Of a stretch of 55,868 nucleotides of DNA, positions 48,452 through 55,868 are shown one piece after another (position 1 is the stretch's first letter; each line of letters begins with the position of its first letter). This DNA comes from a virus. Both the position numbers and the translations under genes were made by a program. Below the pieces are notes generated by a model that was not told where the DNA came from, did not search any database, and saw nothing but the letters and a program-made list of their open reading frames with translations. The stretch is taken from IMG/VR virus record IMGVR_UViG_3300046542_000211, positions 1 to 55,868 of that record. The stretch is one strand, 5' to 3'.

Positions 48452-48769
48452 TTAATCGCCGCGATTCGCCTGCATTACCTCAAGCGCCGCTGCTTCCATT
48501 GTGCGGATATCCTCGAAGGTGCTTTTGTGCTCGGCCTTTGGGATGCCCTGTAGCCGCATGACCGGCTCAAGTGCCACGTAATCGAGGCCGGTTGCACCGG
48601 ACATGCCCGTGCGCCACTGGGTCTGCATCGCTGCAAAGCACTCAAAGGACGCCCAGCAGTCCGGCCAGACGCCGACCTCAACCTCGAAGTCCTCGGCGCT
48701 GAAGCCAAACGCCGCCATTTGATCCTCAGCCGCTGCGCCCTGGTACAGAGCGCGAGCCGAGGCAATCAG
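48452..48769 (-). CDS. tail chaperone T part (DUF1799-like), reached by -1 frameshift
   Basis: After the -1 slip at 48769-48775 the reading frame continues LIASARALYQGAAAEDQMAA, then FGFSAEDFEVEVGVWPDCWA, and MSGATGLDYVALEPVMRLQG, matching the DUF1799 family of tail-assembly proteins. The fusion with the G part would be 208 aa. An internal ATG at 48718 with GAGG 5 bp upstream could also give a free 88-residue DUF1799 protein. The pair sits before the tape measure, as gpG/gpGT in lambda, and chaperones it. Confidence 0.85.
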   Translation of the reverse strand: MIASARALYQGAAAEDQMAAFGFSAEDFEVEVGVWPDCWASFECFAAMQTQWRTGMSGATGLDYVALEPVMRLQGIPKAEHKSTFEDIRTMEAAALEVMQANRGD

Positions 48770-49077
48770 TTTTTTTGGCGGGCCTGGGAAAGTTCGCCGA
48801 GGTAGGCGTCCAGGATCACGCGAGGGGCGCCGGAGAAGTTCTGGCACAGAAGCTCCAGCGATTCGCGGCAGAACGGCTCGTCGATGTTCCATCCGGTCAG
48901 CACGTCGTCGAGAAGATCAACGTCCTTGAGCTTGGCGAGGCCCTTAGCCCACTCGGCAAGCTGGTCGCGGGTTCGGTGCTTGAATTCGAATTCCAGTTCG
49001 ACGGTGTCGCCGCCGTGAAGTGGCATCTGGATCTTGGCTTTGAAGGTCGGTTTCACTTCCAGCTTGAACTTGGCCAT
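48766..49077 (-). CDS. tail assembly chaperone G part
   Basis: 103 aa, ATG at 49077. MAKFKLEVKPTFKAKIQMPL, then GGDTVELEFEFKHRTRDQLA, is typical of Pseudomonas phage tail assembly chaperones. It ends QARQKN, with the slippery A7 covering its last codons, so a fraction of ribosomes shifts into the T frame. Confidence 0.85.
   Translation of the reverse strand: MAKFKLEVKPTFKAKIQMPLHGGDTVELEFEFKHRTRDQLAEWAKGLAKLKDVDLLDDVLTGWNIDEPFCRESLELLCQNFSGAPRVILDAYLGELSQARQKN
48769..48775 (-). other. slippery heptamer A AAA AAC for -1 frameshift
   Basis: Seven A followed by C directly before the TGA of the G gene. In zero frame the codons are CAA-AAA-AAC-TGA; slipping back one base gives CCA-AAA-AAA-CTG, the frame of the DUF1799-like part. 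Confidence 0.85.
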
Positions 49078-49140
49078 GTCGGCTCCTTATGGGGTAGAGA
49101 AAATAAGGCGAGGGACCGTCTCCCCCGCCTTGACCGCTAT

Positions 49141-49842
49141 TTAGGCGGCGTAACGGGTTGGACGGGAGAGCAGGGAGAACGACGAGCTCACGGTGTCGAC
49201 CTGGCCCTTGTTCTTGGTTGGCGTCTCGTTCAGGGACACGTAGCCGTAGTAGTAAATCTTCGAGCCGTTCTTGTTCTGCAGCAGCAGCGGACGAATGGCG
49301 CGGGCGTCGGCGGCCTTCTTCAGAGCTTGATAACCAGCCAGAGTCGGGTCGTCGCCGATTTCCATGGACAGGCTCTGCGCCGAGTACATGGTCGGGATCT
49401 GGATTTCGAAGTCGGACTCGAGCGGCGACACGGTGGCGAACTGCTGATCACCGCCAGAAGTGCTGATTCCGATCACCTGAGTGATCTGGGTGAAGGTCAG
49501 CGTTTTGACTGCGCTGCCCGCCGAGGTGCCGACCGGGAAGGCGCTGGTGTCGCTGGTGTCCAGGCCTTCCAGCTCGAAGGTGCCTGACGCCGGGTTGGCT
49601 ACGCGGAAAACGCGCTCGTTGATGCGCTGCCAGCCGCTCTTGAGGGTGATGATGTCGCCGGCAGCAAAGCCGTGCGCAGCAGCAGTAACAACTGCGGTGG
49701 CCGCGTTGCTGATCGCGGTGATGGAGACTGCGGTGCCGAATGTGGCGCCCAGGTGAATGGTGGTGCCGTCAGGGATCGAGAAAGCTATGGTAGTTCCTTT
49801 GCGGCCGCATGGGCCGACGCTGGGTTGCGCCCGAACGGGCAA
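49141..49842 (-). CDS. major tail tube protein
   Basis: TTG at 49842 is the only in-frame start; the first secure residues are KGTTIAFSIPDGTTIHLGAT. The protein is beta-rich with an Ig-like N-terminal part, SGWQRINERVFRVANPASGT, and a C-terminus SSSFSLLSRPTRYAA. It forms the tail tube rings. No ATG in this frame exists near the homologous start. An out-of-frame ATG at 49811 (ATG-CGG-CCG) lies next to a GCGGCCGC, so a one-base indel in the start region is possible. Counted from the TTG the protein has 233 aa. Confidence 0.85.
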   Translation of the reverse strand: MPVRAQPSVGPCGRKGTTIAFSIPDGTTIHLGATFGTAVSITAISNAATAVVTAAAHGFAAGDIITLKSGWQRINERVFRVANPASGTFELEGLDTSDTSAFPVGTSAGSAVKTLTFTQITQVIGISTSGGDQQFATVSPLESDFEIQIPTMYSAQSLSMEIGDDPTLAGYQALKKAADARAIRPLLLQNKNGSKIYYYGYVSLNETPTKNKGQVDTVSSSFSLLSRPTRYAA

Positions 49843-49865
49843 TAAAAAACCCGCTCAGTGGCGGG
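49841..49865 (-). terminator. intrinsic terminator upstream of tail tube
   Basis: CCCGC-cactga-GCGGG followed by TTTTTT on the minus strand, at the boundary of the tail tube gene and the tail terminator gene. Confidence 0.78.
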
Positions 49866-49889
49866 TTGTGGTTTTGCGGTGCGGGTGGT

Positions 49890-50306
49890 TCAGTTGGTGT
49901 CGGCGCGGTACTGGAAGGACGCAGACACTGTCCAGTTGCTGCCGTCCGGGATGCCCGGGCCTTGCTCAACCGGCGTCATCGTCACGACAGTCAGGCCTGC
50001 CTTGCTGTATCGATCGAACAGCGGGAACAGGGCGGCCAGCTCGTCGACGATGCCTTCGGACTTGCCGGTGCCGCTGCCTGCCGGGGCCACGACACTGACC
50101 TGAAACAGGCCGGTATAAACTTTATGGTCTCCTCCAAGGGACTCGCTACCGGTGCCAGCTGGCAGCGTGAAGGCCTGCAAGTAGGTTTCGCCTGGCGTCG
50201 GAGTGAACGGCACGCCTTGATAGGCGATTCGCAGCACCGGCACTCTGGCGGAAGCCAAGGCAGCAAGCCGGGCCTCGTAAATCTGGCGAATCAGCTTGTG
50301 GCTCAT
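49890..50306 (-). CDS. tail terminator-like protein (DUF4128)
   Basis: 138 aa. MSHKLIRQIYEARLAALASA, then VPFTPTPGETYLQAFTLPAG, resembles DUF4128, a family of siphophage head-tail joining proteins of the gpU/tail terminator type. An operator-like sequence, GGTCTCCTCCAAGGGACT (50126-50143), lies within it. The start overlaps the upstream stop by four bases. Confidence 0.75.
   Translation of the reverse strand: MSHKLIRQIYEARLAALASARVPVLRIAYQGVPFTPTPGETYLQAFTLPAGTGSESLGGDHKVYTGLFQVSVVAPAGSGTGKSEGIVDELAALFPLFDRYSKAGLTVVTMTPVEQGPGIPDGSNWTVSASFQYRADTN
50126..50143. promoter_or_regulatory. operator-like palindrome inside a late gene
   Basis: GGTCTCCTCCAAGGGACT deviates from the 18-bp family at one arm position. 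It may be a stoperator or coincidence, because no promoter is obvious here. Confidence 0.3.
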
Positions 50307-50977
50307 ATCTGGTTGTTCCTGACTGCCTCGTTGACGATCTGCTGGAAGCGGGCGAGCGTAATTCTGACCATGCCCCCAGGAGCTTGCGTCGAGTGTCCGT
50401 ATTCCAAACTGATCGCGTATGGCAGGTTGTTCACGATGTAGGCCGTCTGGCCTGCCGTCAGCGTTGCCACCTGAGACCTCAACGCTTCGAGCGTTGCAGA
50501 GCCGTTCGGGTCGATCCGGTCCAGTTCGCCCGCGGCAGGAGCGCCGATGGTGAACTGCCAGTTGCCCCGGAAGCGCCCGCCGACGTAGCCCTTGCCAGAC
50601 ACAAGACCGTTGACATTGAAGTTCTGGTCGCGCTCGGTCTTGGTCAGTGGCTTGGCGTACTTCACGCCTTTTTTCAGGTTTCCCGACTTGGTGAAATTGC
50701 TTTCGGTCAGGTTGGTGACCGTGTTGCGCAGCTTCACGTTGTAGTCGTAGGCGTCCGCTGCCGCGGTGTTCTTCGCTCGGTGCGCGACGTTTTCAGCCCA
50801 CAACTCAGGGTTGCCGACTGGCGACATCCTGATGAGGCTGCTGCCAATCTCGATCACGATCTCGCGCAGGCTTGCGTCGATCGCGCCCTGGGCCTGCTCG
50901 GCGAACTGCTGCAACTGATGTGCAAAGTCGCCGTTCATCCCGCCGTATCGCGCCTTCATGGCGCTGCCGCGGGCCAT
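50303..50977 (-). CDS. head-tail joining/minor tail protein (HK97 gp10-like)
   Basis: 224 aa. MARGSAMKARYGGMNGDFAH, then EIGSSLIRMSPVGNPELWAE, with C-terminal YIVNNLPYAISLEYGHSTQAPGG. The last segment, NxLPYAxxLEYGHSxxAP, is a signature of tail completion proteins such as gp10. ATG at 50977 shares a base with the upstream TAA. Confidence 0.8.
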   Translation of the reverse strand: MARGSAMKARYGGMNGDFAHQLQQFAEQAQGAIDASLREIVIEIGSSLIRMSPVGNPELWAENVAHRAKNTAAADAYDYNVKLRNTVTNLTESNFTKSGNLKKGVKYAKPLTKTERDQNFNVNGLVSGKGYVGGRFRGNWQFTIGAPAAGELDRIDPNGSATLEALRSQVATLTAGQTAYIVNNLPYAISLEYGHSTQAPGGMVRITLARFQQIVNEAVRNNQI

Positions 50978-51348
50978 TACGCGCGAACCTGCAATTCGTA
51001 CAACAGCGGCGTGCCGGCCGGGTTGATCTCTTTCAGCGGCGGGACGATCGAATACGTCTTGCCGTCGGCGATGACCTTGCTCAGCAGTGACGGCGCCGAA
51101 GTCAGGCCCTTGGCCGCGAGCTTGAGCTTCTTGTCGCCCTGCTTGATCAGGCTGTTCGCCTGGAACTCCAGGCCGGTGTAGTCGATCAGGATCCCCTGCC
51201 CTGCCTGCTCAGCGATCGTCTCTGGCGTCGTCTCGCTCGTCTCCGGGTCATATCCGCCCGGGGTAACAGTGCGCAGGGTGACGGCCAGGCCGTATTGCGC
51301 AATCAGGCGCAGGGCCGTTGCGGCCATTCGGTCGTAGAACGCGCTCAT
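50977..51348 (-). CDS. head-tail connector/stopper protein
   Basis: 123 aa. MSAFYDRMAATALRLIAQYG, then TVTPGGYDPETSETTPETIA and DGKTYSIVPPLKEINPAGTP, resemble the gpFII/head closure family. It precedes the gp10-like gene, the usual order. Confidence 0.75.
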   Translation of the reverse strand: MSAFYDRMAATALRLIAQYGLAVTLRTVTPGGYDPETSETTPETIAEQAGQGILIDYTGLEFQANSLIKQGDKKLKLAAKGLTSAPSLLSKVIADGKTYSIVPPLKEINPAGTPLLYELQVRA

Positions 51349-51350
51349 AG

Positions 51351-51845
51351 TCAGGCCCTGATGGCGAACCGGCCCTTGATGGCCAGATACGACTTGAAGT
51401 TGATGCTGCTCGACCTCGATGCCACGGCGCGCGCCTGCTGAACGGTAGGCGCGGCGTATTGCACGTCTACAGCGCCTTCGACGCGTTCCTTGGTGATCGG
51501 GCCCTGGCGTTTCTCGACAGGATCTAGGTCGTCAGCGTGGATCTCGGCGGCAAGCGCCATCTGCCCGTGTTTGATTCGAGCAGGGATTAAGTTGTCCGGC
51601 TTTACATCGCCGTCGATGTCAACATATCGGCGCGGCCACGACAGGGCCTGGTCACCGGTGGTGCGCTCGCCCTTCCAGTTGTAGTCGTCCATGGCCACGG
51701 CTGCGCGGCGCAACAGAGCTTCCTGGGCCGGCTCATCGGCAGGGATGGTCGCGCCGTATTTGGCGGCGTAGTCGACCAGTTCTGCGGACGTGGTGAAGCT
51801 CTCGGCGTCCGGCTTCCCGGTGCCATCTTCAATGATCAGTGACAC
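51351..51845 (-). CDS. head-tail adaptor (DnaT-like family), GTG start
   Basis: 164 aa from a GTG at 51845 preceded by GGAGGGG. The first residues are MSLIIEDGTGKPDAESFTTS, a typical start of this adaptor family, followed by DYNWKGERTTGDQALSWPRR. The longer frame upstream is not needed. It bridges portal and stopper. Confidence 0.75.
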   Translation of the reverse strand: MSLIIEDGTGKPDAESFTTSAELVDYAAKYGATIPADEPAQEALLRRAAVAMDDYNWKGERTTGDQALSWPRRYVDIDGDVKPDNLIPARIKHGQMALAAEIHADDLDPVEKRQGPITKERVEGAVDVQYAAPTVQQARAVASRSSSINFKSYLAIKGRFAIRA

Positions 51846-51893
51846 GGTTACCCCTCCGAGGTGCGCCCCTCCGAAGAAGGGCTGCATTGCTGG

Positions 51894-52418
51894 TTACTCG
51901 CTGGCCTGGGCCGCCTTGTCAGCTGGCTGCTTGGCGTCAGGCTTTGGCTTGGCCGCCTTCTCGACGCGATCGGCTTCAGCCTTCTTCAGCGCCTCGACCT
52001 CTGCCTGCAGGGCGTTGCGCTCCTGGGCGATCTGGTCGCGACTGCCTGCCAACTCGTCAACCTTGGCGCGGATATGATCGAGGGAATCGAACAAGCGGAT
52101 CGCCAGCTCGCCAGCCTCTGGCTTCAAAATCTCGCCAGACTCTAGGCCGTCGACCAGCGCGCGAATGGTGTCGCTTTCGGCTTGCAGCCTGCCGATCAGC
52201 TCTTCCATCACCGCCTTGTCATCGCCGACTACCGCTACCACCAAAGGGGCCGGAAGCACCTTCAGGGTCACCTTTGGCGCCTTCTCGCACTCGCCGTCGC
52301 GACTCTCGGTCACGTTGGCGTCGACGATACGCAGGCCATGCTTCTTGGCGATGGCCTTCACGTCGCCTTCGTAGCGGTGAAACGGGCCTGGCAGATACCA
52401 GATGTTGTTGTCGGTCAT
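51894..52418 (-). CDS. unrecognised 174-aa head-region protein
   Basis: MTDNNIWYLPGPFHRYEGDV, then a beta part, a long coiled coil (SRDQIAQERNALQAEVEALK) and a Lys/Ala/Pro tail. It lies between capsid and adaptor, where decoration or head-neck proteins are found. Family not recognised. Confidence 0.6.
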   Translation of the reverse strand: MTDNNIWYLPGPFHRYEGDVKAIAKKHGLRIVDANVTESRDGECEKAPKVTLKVLPAPLVVAVVGDDKAVMEELIGRLQAESDTIRALVDGLESGEILKPEAGELAIRLFDSLDHIRAKVDELAGSRDQIAQERNALQAEVEALKKAEADRVEKAAKPKPDAKQPADKAAQASE

Positions 52419-52467
52419 GCTTAATCCTCATCCGCGCCAGGATTCGCCCGGCGCGGCATTCAGTGGG

Positions 52468-53436
52468 TTACTTGGAAGCGTCACCGATCAGGGCCACGCC
52501 AGCGGTGTGCTTGATGCTGGTGGCGGTCTTGTCCCAGTTGGTGCCGGTCGCCAGTTCGGCGTCGGTTGGGGACTTGCCGCCGTTGGTGACATCCCAGGTG
52601 TAACCCTTCAGGCCCAGGCCGAAGGTGTAGTCGACCTGGATGGTGGTCTCGATGCGCTCCTTGCCGTTCGAGGTGTCGACGTTCGAGATCTGGTCGCGAG
52701 CGTCGTGAACCAGCGCGGCGCCCGACACCAGGGACAGGATGATCTCTTTGTTCGGCGTGCCAGCCTGGGCAAGCGCCGGGGCGTCGGTGACGACGGAGAC
52801 CTTGCCGAGAATGTCGACGACGCGGACATTGCCGGCCTGGAACAGCTGCGCGGCGTTGGCCAGGTTCTGACCGACCAGCTTGTGGTAGGTGGTGCCCTGC
52901 ATGATCTGGGCTACCAGGTTCTGCGAGGCATCGCCGAACTTGGCGTGCGCGTTGTTCAGAGCAGCCTGGCTGATGCCCAAGGTTGCCGATACGTCGTTGA
53001 CGGCAGCTGCCTGGGCAGTGATCGCAGCAACCAGCGCGGCGATAGCGGTGTTCAGCTGGTCTTTCAGCAGGATCTCGGCGAAGGCGCGCGATGCGACCTC
53101 GATGCCCTGCACGGTTGGGCGCTGCAGCCAGGTCATCTGGGATGGCTCGTAGCGGATCGGACCGAAGCCGCCGGCAACCTTCACCGTGGCGTTTTTCAGC
53201 TCGGTCAGGTCGGTGACAGCTGCTGCGCCGTTGGCAGCGTAGCGATCTACGCGGCGCTGGGCAGCGGCCAGGGTCTGGAAGAACGACTCTTGCAGGAAGT
53301 CGCCAGTGAAGCCGTCCGGAGACAGGATGATCGCGCCATTGCTGGCAGCGTTGAACGCCGCGGTCATCTGGTCCAGGGATTCCAGCGCAGCCGGCATGAT
53401 GTATTCGTTGAACACTTGCATTTGAGACAGGGACAT
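52468..53436 (-). CDS. major capsid protein
   Basis: 322 aa, ATG at 53436. MSLSQMQVFNEYIMPAALES leads to a long helix, then VTDLTELKNATVKVAGGFGP, MTWLQRPTVQGIEVASRAFA and the C-terminal VDYTFGLGLKGYTWDVTNGG. It follows the scaffold gene by 12 bp. The first 298 codons are repeated at the left edge of the window. Confidence 0.85.
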   Translation of the reverse strand: MSLSQMQVFNEYIMPAALESLDQMTAAFNAASNGAIILSPDGFTGDFLQESFFQTLAAAQRRVDRYAANGAAAVTDLTELKNATVKVAGGFGPIRYEPSQMTWLQRPTVQGIEVASRAFAEILLKDQLNTAIAALVAAITAQAAAVNDVSATLGISQAALNNAHAKFGDASQNLVAQIMQGTTYHKLVGQNLANAAQLFQAGNVRVVDILGKVSVVTDAPALAQAGTPNKEIILSLVSGAALVHDARDQISNVDTSNGKERIETTIQVDYTFGLGLKGYTWDVTNGGKSPTDAELATGTNWDKTATSIKHTAGVALIGDASK

Positions 53437-53448
53437 AAAGTCAATCCT

Positions 53449-54159
53449 TTACTTGAGAGGGAGGTCTGGGTACTTGCTTGCGATCGCCTTGGTGCGCTCG
53501 TCTTTGTTGCCGCCGATGTTGCCTTTTGCGGCCCCGCCGCCATTCCCAGCACCTGAAGCCCCGCCACCAGATGCCTTGCTACCCGCGATCAACGGCGCGA
53601 AGGCCGTGTTGTTTGCGAATTCTGCTTTCAGCTCGTCCAGCGTTGCCGCCGAGAGCTTGCCCTGCTTGTCGAGTACGACCACAACGGGCTTGCCGTCGCG
53701 CTGCTCGACGCTCAGACGGCGTTCAATGTGTGGCAGCAATGCTTCGGCACTGCCTGGAATTGCCAGGGAAGACGCGATGTCAGTAGCAGTGCGGCCGACA
53801 GTCAGATCGCGAATCTGAGTGCTCAGCGTGCCGCGCTCGTTTTCCAGCATGCCGTTCAGCTCAGCTTCGCGGCGGGCGTACTTCTCGGACCAGGAGCGCT
53901 CGAGCTCTTCGACGTTTCCGGACTTGCGGGCCGCCTCTTCACGATCAAGGCGGGCCTGATCTTCGGCATCCTTGCGAGCCTTGTCGGCCGCCTTCTTCTC
54001 GTCCAGGAGCTCTTGGACCTTCGATTTCAGGCCTGACACGTCTTCAGGCTGAGGCAGCCCCTCGATGTTCAGGACGTACTTGCCGCCCTTCTCGACGTAC
54101 ATGGTCTGGATGGATTCATCGACGCCTTCGAGGCTGTCCAGTTGAAATTTCAAAGTCAT
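53449..54159 (-). CDS. capsid scaffolding protein, second copy
   Basis: 236 aa (MTLKFQLDSLEGVDESIQTM). Identical to the first copy over about the C-terminal half and divergent in the N-terminal half; the same coiled coil, Gly/Ala segment and end LPLK are present. It supports the start choice for copy one. Confidence 0.8.
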   Translation of the reverse strand: MTLKFQLDSLEGVDESIQTMYVEKGGKYVLNIEGLPQPEDVSGLKSKVQELLDEKKAADKARKDAEDQARLDREEAARKSGNVEELERSWSEKYARREAELNGMLENERGTLSTQIRDLTVGRTATDIASSLAIPGSAEALLPHIERRLSVEQRDGKPVVVVLDKQGKLSAATLDELKAEFANNTAFAPLIAGSKASGGGASGAGNGGGAAKGNIGGNKDERTKAIASKYPDLPLK

Positions 54160-54205
54160 TGCTGTCTCCCAGAGACTTTCGTGCAGGCCCTGCCCGCAGA
54201 TGTGG

Positions 54206-54228
54206 AAAACCCCGCACTTGGCGGGGCT
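54206..54228 (-). terminator. intrinsic terminator upstream of scaffold, second copy
   Basis: Same CCCCGC/GCGGGG hairpin and T-run as 1662-1686. Confidence 0.72.
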
Positions 54229-54235
54229 TGGTGAT

Positions 54236-54280
54236 TTGTCGCGCTACGTTTTGCGCATTCGCTGTTTCGTGGCGCGCTAC
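54236..54280. repeat. CGCGCTACGTTT inverted repeat, second copy
   Basis: Identical in core to 1695-1736, but here followed directly by the MuF stop codon (54277-54279). This is the uninterrupted, HNH-free arrangement. Confidence 0.7.
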
Positions 54281-55350
54281 AGCCCTGCCCGCTTGAACAT
54301 TTCCGGCTCAAGCTCGCGCATGCGGTCCAGGGTGATCGGCTTGAAGTTCCTCCCCAGCTGCAGGGCGGCGAACTTGTCAGCGTCGAGGCCGCCATTCATC
54401 AGCAGCTTTGCCCGGTTCGGCCCTATGGCCAGCTCGATGAAGCTCATCGGCTGGGTCTTGAGCCATTCGTAATAACTGAGGCTCGCCGGCACCTGGCCGT
54501 TGATGCTCGCCCGGGTCGCGCCCTTGCTGAACATCGCGCTGAACTTGGTCAGCAGGATGAAGCTGGTGCGGCAGCGGACGTGAAAGGGTGGACGAGGGCC
54601 TGAGTCGACCGGGTAGACCTGATGGTCGATCGATCGGCAATAGGGCGTCGTCTTGCTGTCCAGGGTGGCAATCATCTGCACGCCCGTGACGAAGTCGTCG
54701 TTGGCCTTGGCCGTCTCGTTGCGCGCCTGGCTGGCGACGTGCTGTACAGACGTATGCACGACCGCCTGAGCGTTTCGCTCGGTTGTGGCCAGGATTCCGT
54801 CGGAGTAGGCCAGCGCCTTGGTGCCGCGGATCTGCCGGGCTATCTCGGCGTTGGTCTGTCCTTCGAACCAGCCCTGCCTGATCGCACCGCTGATCTTCTC
54901 GACCTCGGCCGCCGACCAGTCCTTTATGAATGGCTCCAGCAGCTTGCCGCCACCATTGCCCTTGATGCTAAGCGGGTTCTTGAAGGCCGCAGTCTTGAGT
55001 GTCTGGAGCGCCGGCACTGCCGCATCGAGGCTGATGCCGACCGGTAGCGTGTTGGTCAGCAGCGCGGCTTCGAAGCTGGCCTGCGACTGCGCGATGTCCA
55101 TCAGGTCGAGCTGTAGCTGATCAGTGAAGCCGGCAAGGATGTCGGCAAGGATCGCGTCGACCTCCTTCAGCAACTTGTCCATGCGCGCCCGGGTGAAGTC
55201 GGTCAGCTCATCGCCGCTCAGCCTTTCCCGGATGCTCTGGTCAATCCGCACCAGGAAGTGGCCGAACTTCTCCGCCTCCCCTGCCTTCAGACGCTCGAGC
55301 ATGACCATGATGCGGATGCTGCTGTCGAGCTGCTCGATGGTCGTCATCAT
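54277..55350 (-). CDS. MuF-like minor head protein, second allele
   Basis: 357 aa. The N-terminal 210 residues are close to the first copy. The C-terminal part is a clearly different allele (ATLDSKTTPYCRSIDHQVYP, PPFHVRCRTSFILLTKF) with the same motif order. No HNH gene follows. It is useful as the empty-site control for the homing gene. Confidence 0.9.
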   Translation of the reverse strand: MMTTIEQLDSSIRIMVMLERLKAGEAEKFGHFLVRIDQSIRERLSGDELTDFTRARMDKLLKEVDAILADILAGFTDQLQLDLMDIAQSQASFEAALLTNTLPVGISLDAAVPALQTLKTAAFKNPLSIKGNGGGKLLEPFIKDWSAAEVEKISGAIRQGWFEGQTNAEIARQIRGTKALAYSDGILATTERNAQAVVHTSVQHVASQARNETAKANDDFVTGVQMIATLDSKTTPYCRSIDHQVYPVDSGPRPPFHVRCRTSFILLTKFSAMFSKGATRASINGQVPASLSYYEWLKTQPMSFIELAIGPNRAKLLMNGGLDADKFAALQLGRNFKPITLDRMRELEPEMFKRAGL

Positions 55351-55868
55351 TCACCGCCAAGGGCCAGGCCCGCCGGGCTTGACTCCAGCTCGCCCTGGAT
55401 ATGCTCGTCAGTCTTCTCCGGGTTGATCACTCCGCGGTCACGCAGGTATTGCCAGAAGTCCGACGCAGGAAGGCGACCGCCCTGCACAGCATTGAACAGG
55501 GCAGACATGATCGCTGCGTCCAGGCTGACCTGCGTGAAGTCCTGATTGATTTTGTAGACGGTCTCGCCTGCAGCGTTCGAAAACTCAGCCATCCAAGCCA
55601 GGCACTGGGTGTAGGCCTCGCTGACGTTGCTCACGATCAGCGACAGGACGCTATGCTCAGCCGCGCTGTCATTGTCGGCCTGGGTCGCGGTCTTCACCGC
55701 GCTGCCTCGCTCGATCAGCCTGGCACCAAGGGAAACCATGTCCCCCTTCTTGGCGTCCATGGCCTCTTTGACGAGGGTGTTTGGCTCAGGCTGGGCAAAC
55801 CCGCACGACCCATCCTTTGGCAGCGTGAGCGGCGCACGGGAGCCGACATAGATGCCGGCCGCCTCCAG
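55347..55868 (-). CDS. portal protein, C-terminal part, second copy
   Basis: The last 174 codons including the stop, with the start beyond the right edge. Nearly identical to the first copy, with differences near the end (SSPAGLALGGE against TSGLALGGE). Confidence 0.85.
   Translation of the reverse strand: MEAAGIYVGSRAPLTLPKDGSCGFAQPEPNTLVKEAMDAKKGDMVSLGARLIERGSAVKTATQADNDSAAEHSVLSLIVSNVSEAYTQCLAWMAEFSNAAGETVYKINQDFTQVSLDAAIMSALFNAVQGGRLPASDFWQYLRDRGVINPEKTDEHIQGELESSPAGLALGGE

Larger units (their letters stand above)
52543..55868. repeat. right copy of divergent terminal duplication
   Basis: This is homologous to 1-4202 and identical for the first 1245 bp. It lacks the 876-bp HNH insertion and has many substitutions in scaffold, MuF C-terminus and portal. 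Position 55868 corresponds to 4202 in the left copy. Confidence 0.93.

Noticed and set aside
1-55868. CRISPR arrays, transposases or IS elements
   Set aside because: No regularly spaced repeats with unique spacers and no transposase-like protein were seen.

Overview
The window is a temperate, lambda-organised siphophage genome of about 52.5 kb, cut at an arbitrary point and wrapped back onto itself. The high G+C, the gene families present (DUF4055 portal, DUF7220, NinG, GH19 lysozyme, a Cro homologue, an AlgX-like protein) and the small-gene repertoire point to a Pseudomonas host. No bacterial gene is visible. Positions 1-1245 are repeated exactly at 52543-53787. The two copies then diverge through the scaffold, MuF and portal genes, so the window ends belong to two related but different phages. 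This could be tandem prophages, or an assembly that runs round a circularly permuted genome into a strain variant.

Layout: one divergent switch lies at about 24.5-24.7 kb and one convergence point at about 36.26 kb. Leftward (minus strand) from the switch come cro, small regulators, a TrfB/KorA-like gene, an HNH gene, a replication initiator with its origin inside it, a DnaC-like loader and many small early genes. These are followed by a frameshifted DNA methyltransferase, a nin-like block (DUF1367, NinG, DUF7220), a dATP/dGTP diphosphohydrolase-like protein, a T5 A1-like metallophosphatase, a Lar-like protein, a TerB-like protein, two tRNAs, lysis membrane proteins, terminase, portal, MuF (plus HNH), scaffold and capsid. 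Across the wrap (52.5 kb downwards) follow connectors, tail tube, frameshifted tail chaperones, tape measure, tail tip proteins, an S74 fibre and a GH19 endolysin. Rightward (plus strand) from the switch come small genes, a coiled-coil protein, a RecA/Sak4-like ATPase, SSB, more small genes, the tyrosine integrase, a TRD-like/HTH gene pair and a train of short translationally coupled genes.

Two plus-strand islands interrupt this plan. One is a ParA plus ribbon-helix-helix partition locus with ACTCAC repeats (17.4-18.6 kb), which suggests an extrachromosomal prophage state despite the integrase. The other is an A+T-rich AlgX/SGNH-like moron (37.0-38.3 kb), probably a lysogenic conversion gene.

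The most unusual feature is control. The switch has cro and two divergent promoters with 15-bp operators, but no room for a cI gene. A second, 18-bp palindrome (GGTCYCT-N4-AGRGACC) occurs at eight good sites, most of them in promoters or gene leaders from 9.6 to 26.4 kb, with weaker variants elsewhere. This resembles the dispersed operators or stoperators of other temperate phages and implies a repressor encoded away from the switch. A further candidate regulator with its own palindromic operator follows the integrase.
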